Below the pieces are notes generated by a model. That model was not told the DNA's origin, ran no database searches, and worked only from the letters and a program-made list of their open reading frames with translations. From positions 1-23,651 of the forward strand of contig ONVB01000127.1 in NCBI GenBank assembly GCA_900321145.1: a DNA stretch of 23,651 bases, given 5' to 3'. Both the position numbers and the translations under genes were made by a program. This stretch comes from an uncultured Eubacteriales bacterium. GTDB taxonomy: Bacteria; Bacillota; Clostridia; Lachnospirales; Lachnospiraceae. This document shows positions 23,334-23,651 of the stretch, piece after piece (the stretch's first letter is position 1; every line of letters starts with the position of its first letter).

Positions 23334-23651
23334 CTAAGCAATAAATCCTCTCGTAGATGTATCCACCCCTCCGACACTCTCGTTTAAAACTCCCTTGCCG
23401 TAGGTCAGCCCCGCATATACCTTGTGGGTATTCTTCATTACGGGGCCATCGGTGTCTATCTCATGAAGCTTCACAAAGCCTATCCTTAAATTATCCAACA
23501 TAAGTGCACATCTGTCAAGTTCCTGAGGAATCCCCTTTACCGCACTCATAACCAGCTTATCATAGATGAACCTTAGGATCGATATGACCCTGAAGGCAAG
23601 CAGATCCCCGGGATTAAAGCAGTCGATAAGCTCATTTAAAGCACGCTTTGC
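23334..23651 (-). CDS. FliS-like flagellar protein, C-terminal part (partial)
   Basis: Open to the right window edge and ending in TAA at 23334, so 105 residues of the C-terminus are visible. It is mostly helical (LRFIYDKLVMSAVKGIPQEL, LMLDNLRIGFVKLHEID) and ends VMKNTHKVYAGLTYGKGVLNE then STRGFIA. I recall this kind of tail (MxNTQxVYAGxTYG, RGFxA) from FliS-like flagellin export chaperones of Lachnospiraceae. If right, a flagellar gene set lies to the right. The start and N-terminal half are outside. Moderate certainty that this is FliS-related; high certainty that it is a real coding end, given the in-frame extension to the edge. Confidence 0.6.
   Translation of the reverse strand, partial: AKRALNELIDCFNPGDLLAFRVISILRFIYDKLVMSAVKGIPQELDRCALMLDNLRIGFVKLHEIDTDGPVMKNTHKVYAGLTYGKGVLNESVGGVDTSTRGFIA

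Noticed and set aside
1..23651. CRISPR array, phage or transposon signs
   Set aside because: The only regular repeats are coding repeats in the PBP gene; no spaced direct repeats, transposase or integrase motifs are seen.

Overview
The window looks like chromosome from a Gram-positive, low-to-moderate GC Clostridia, most likely a member of Lachnospiraceae. Reasons: nearly every gene has a purine-rich AGGAGG-type ribosome binding site, TTG and GTG starts occur, the pyrimidine genes are of the Firmicutes pyrK/pyrD (NAD-linked) type, and several proteins resemble families I associate with Lachnospiraceae (DUF6033-, DUF6715-, DUF6077- and FliS-like). These family names come from memory, not from a search. 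All genes but one (rpiB) lie on the minus strand, so transcription runs right to left. I see no rRNA, tRNA, CRISPR array, prophage or insertion sequence.

Right end (23651 to 16904): the 3' end of a FliS-like flagellar gene, then a surface-polysaccharide operon in tight succession: HIT hydrolase, a 756-residue double-domain GT2 glycosyltransferase, a polyprenyl-phosphate sugar-1-phosphate transferase that could start glycan synthesis, and two membrane proteins that together look like one GT-C-type transferase split over two coupled genes. rpiB (plus strand, extended -10 promoter) converges on this operon.

Middle (16280 to 12403): an operon of a ComEA-like DNA-binding lipoprotein, an OmpR/WalR-type response regulator, a HAMP histidine kinase with a long lysine-rich N-tail, and a GerMN-domain lipoprotein, closed by a very long perfect terminator hairpin (12403-12457). 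The order regulator, kinase, GerMN lipoprotein is like mtrA-mtrB-lpqB of Actinobacteria.

Next (12402 to 10756): an AT-rich 217-bp gap with a tetR promoter whose spacer carries a 10-bp element repeated in inverted orientation 108 bp away, then tetR coupled to an odd flavodoxin-like gene. A sigma-A-type promoter then serves a class A PBP (1000 residues, with a repeat-built Thr/Pro/Glu tail).

Left half (7537 to 620): a dense housekeeping run, pyrF-pyrK-pyrD (pyrimidine synthesis, overlapping genes), rnz (tRNA 3' processing), a DUF6715-like membrane-anchored protein, tsaD (tRNA t6A), ispD (isoprenoids) and a DUF6033-like coiled-coil protein ending in a classic terminator. A separate promoter then drives the N-terminus of a membrane-anchored sensory protein cut by the left window edge.

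I did not find a clear new defence or mobile system. The best candidates for something undescribed are the TetR/flavodoxin-like pair with its promoter-spacer operator, the ComEA-regulator-kinase-GerMN module, the split GT-C pair, and the intergenic RNA folds that lack T-tracts.
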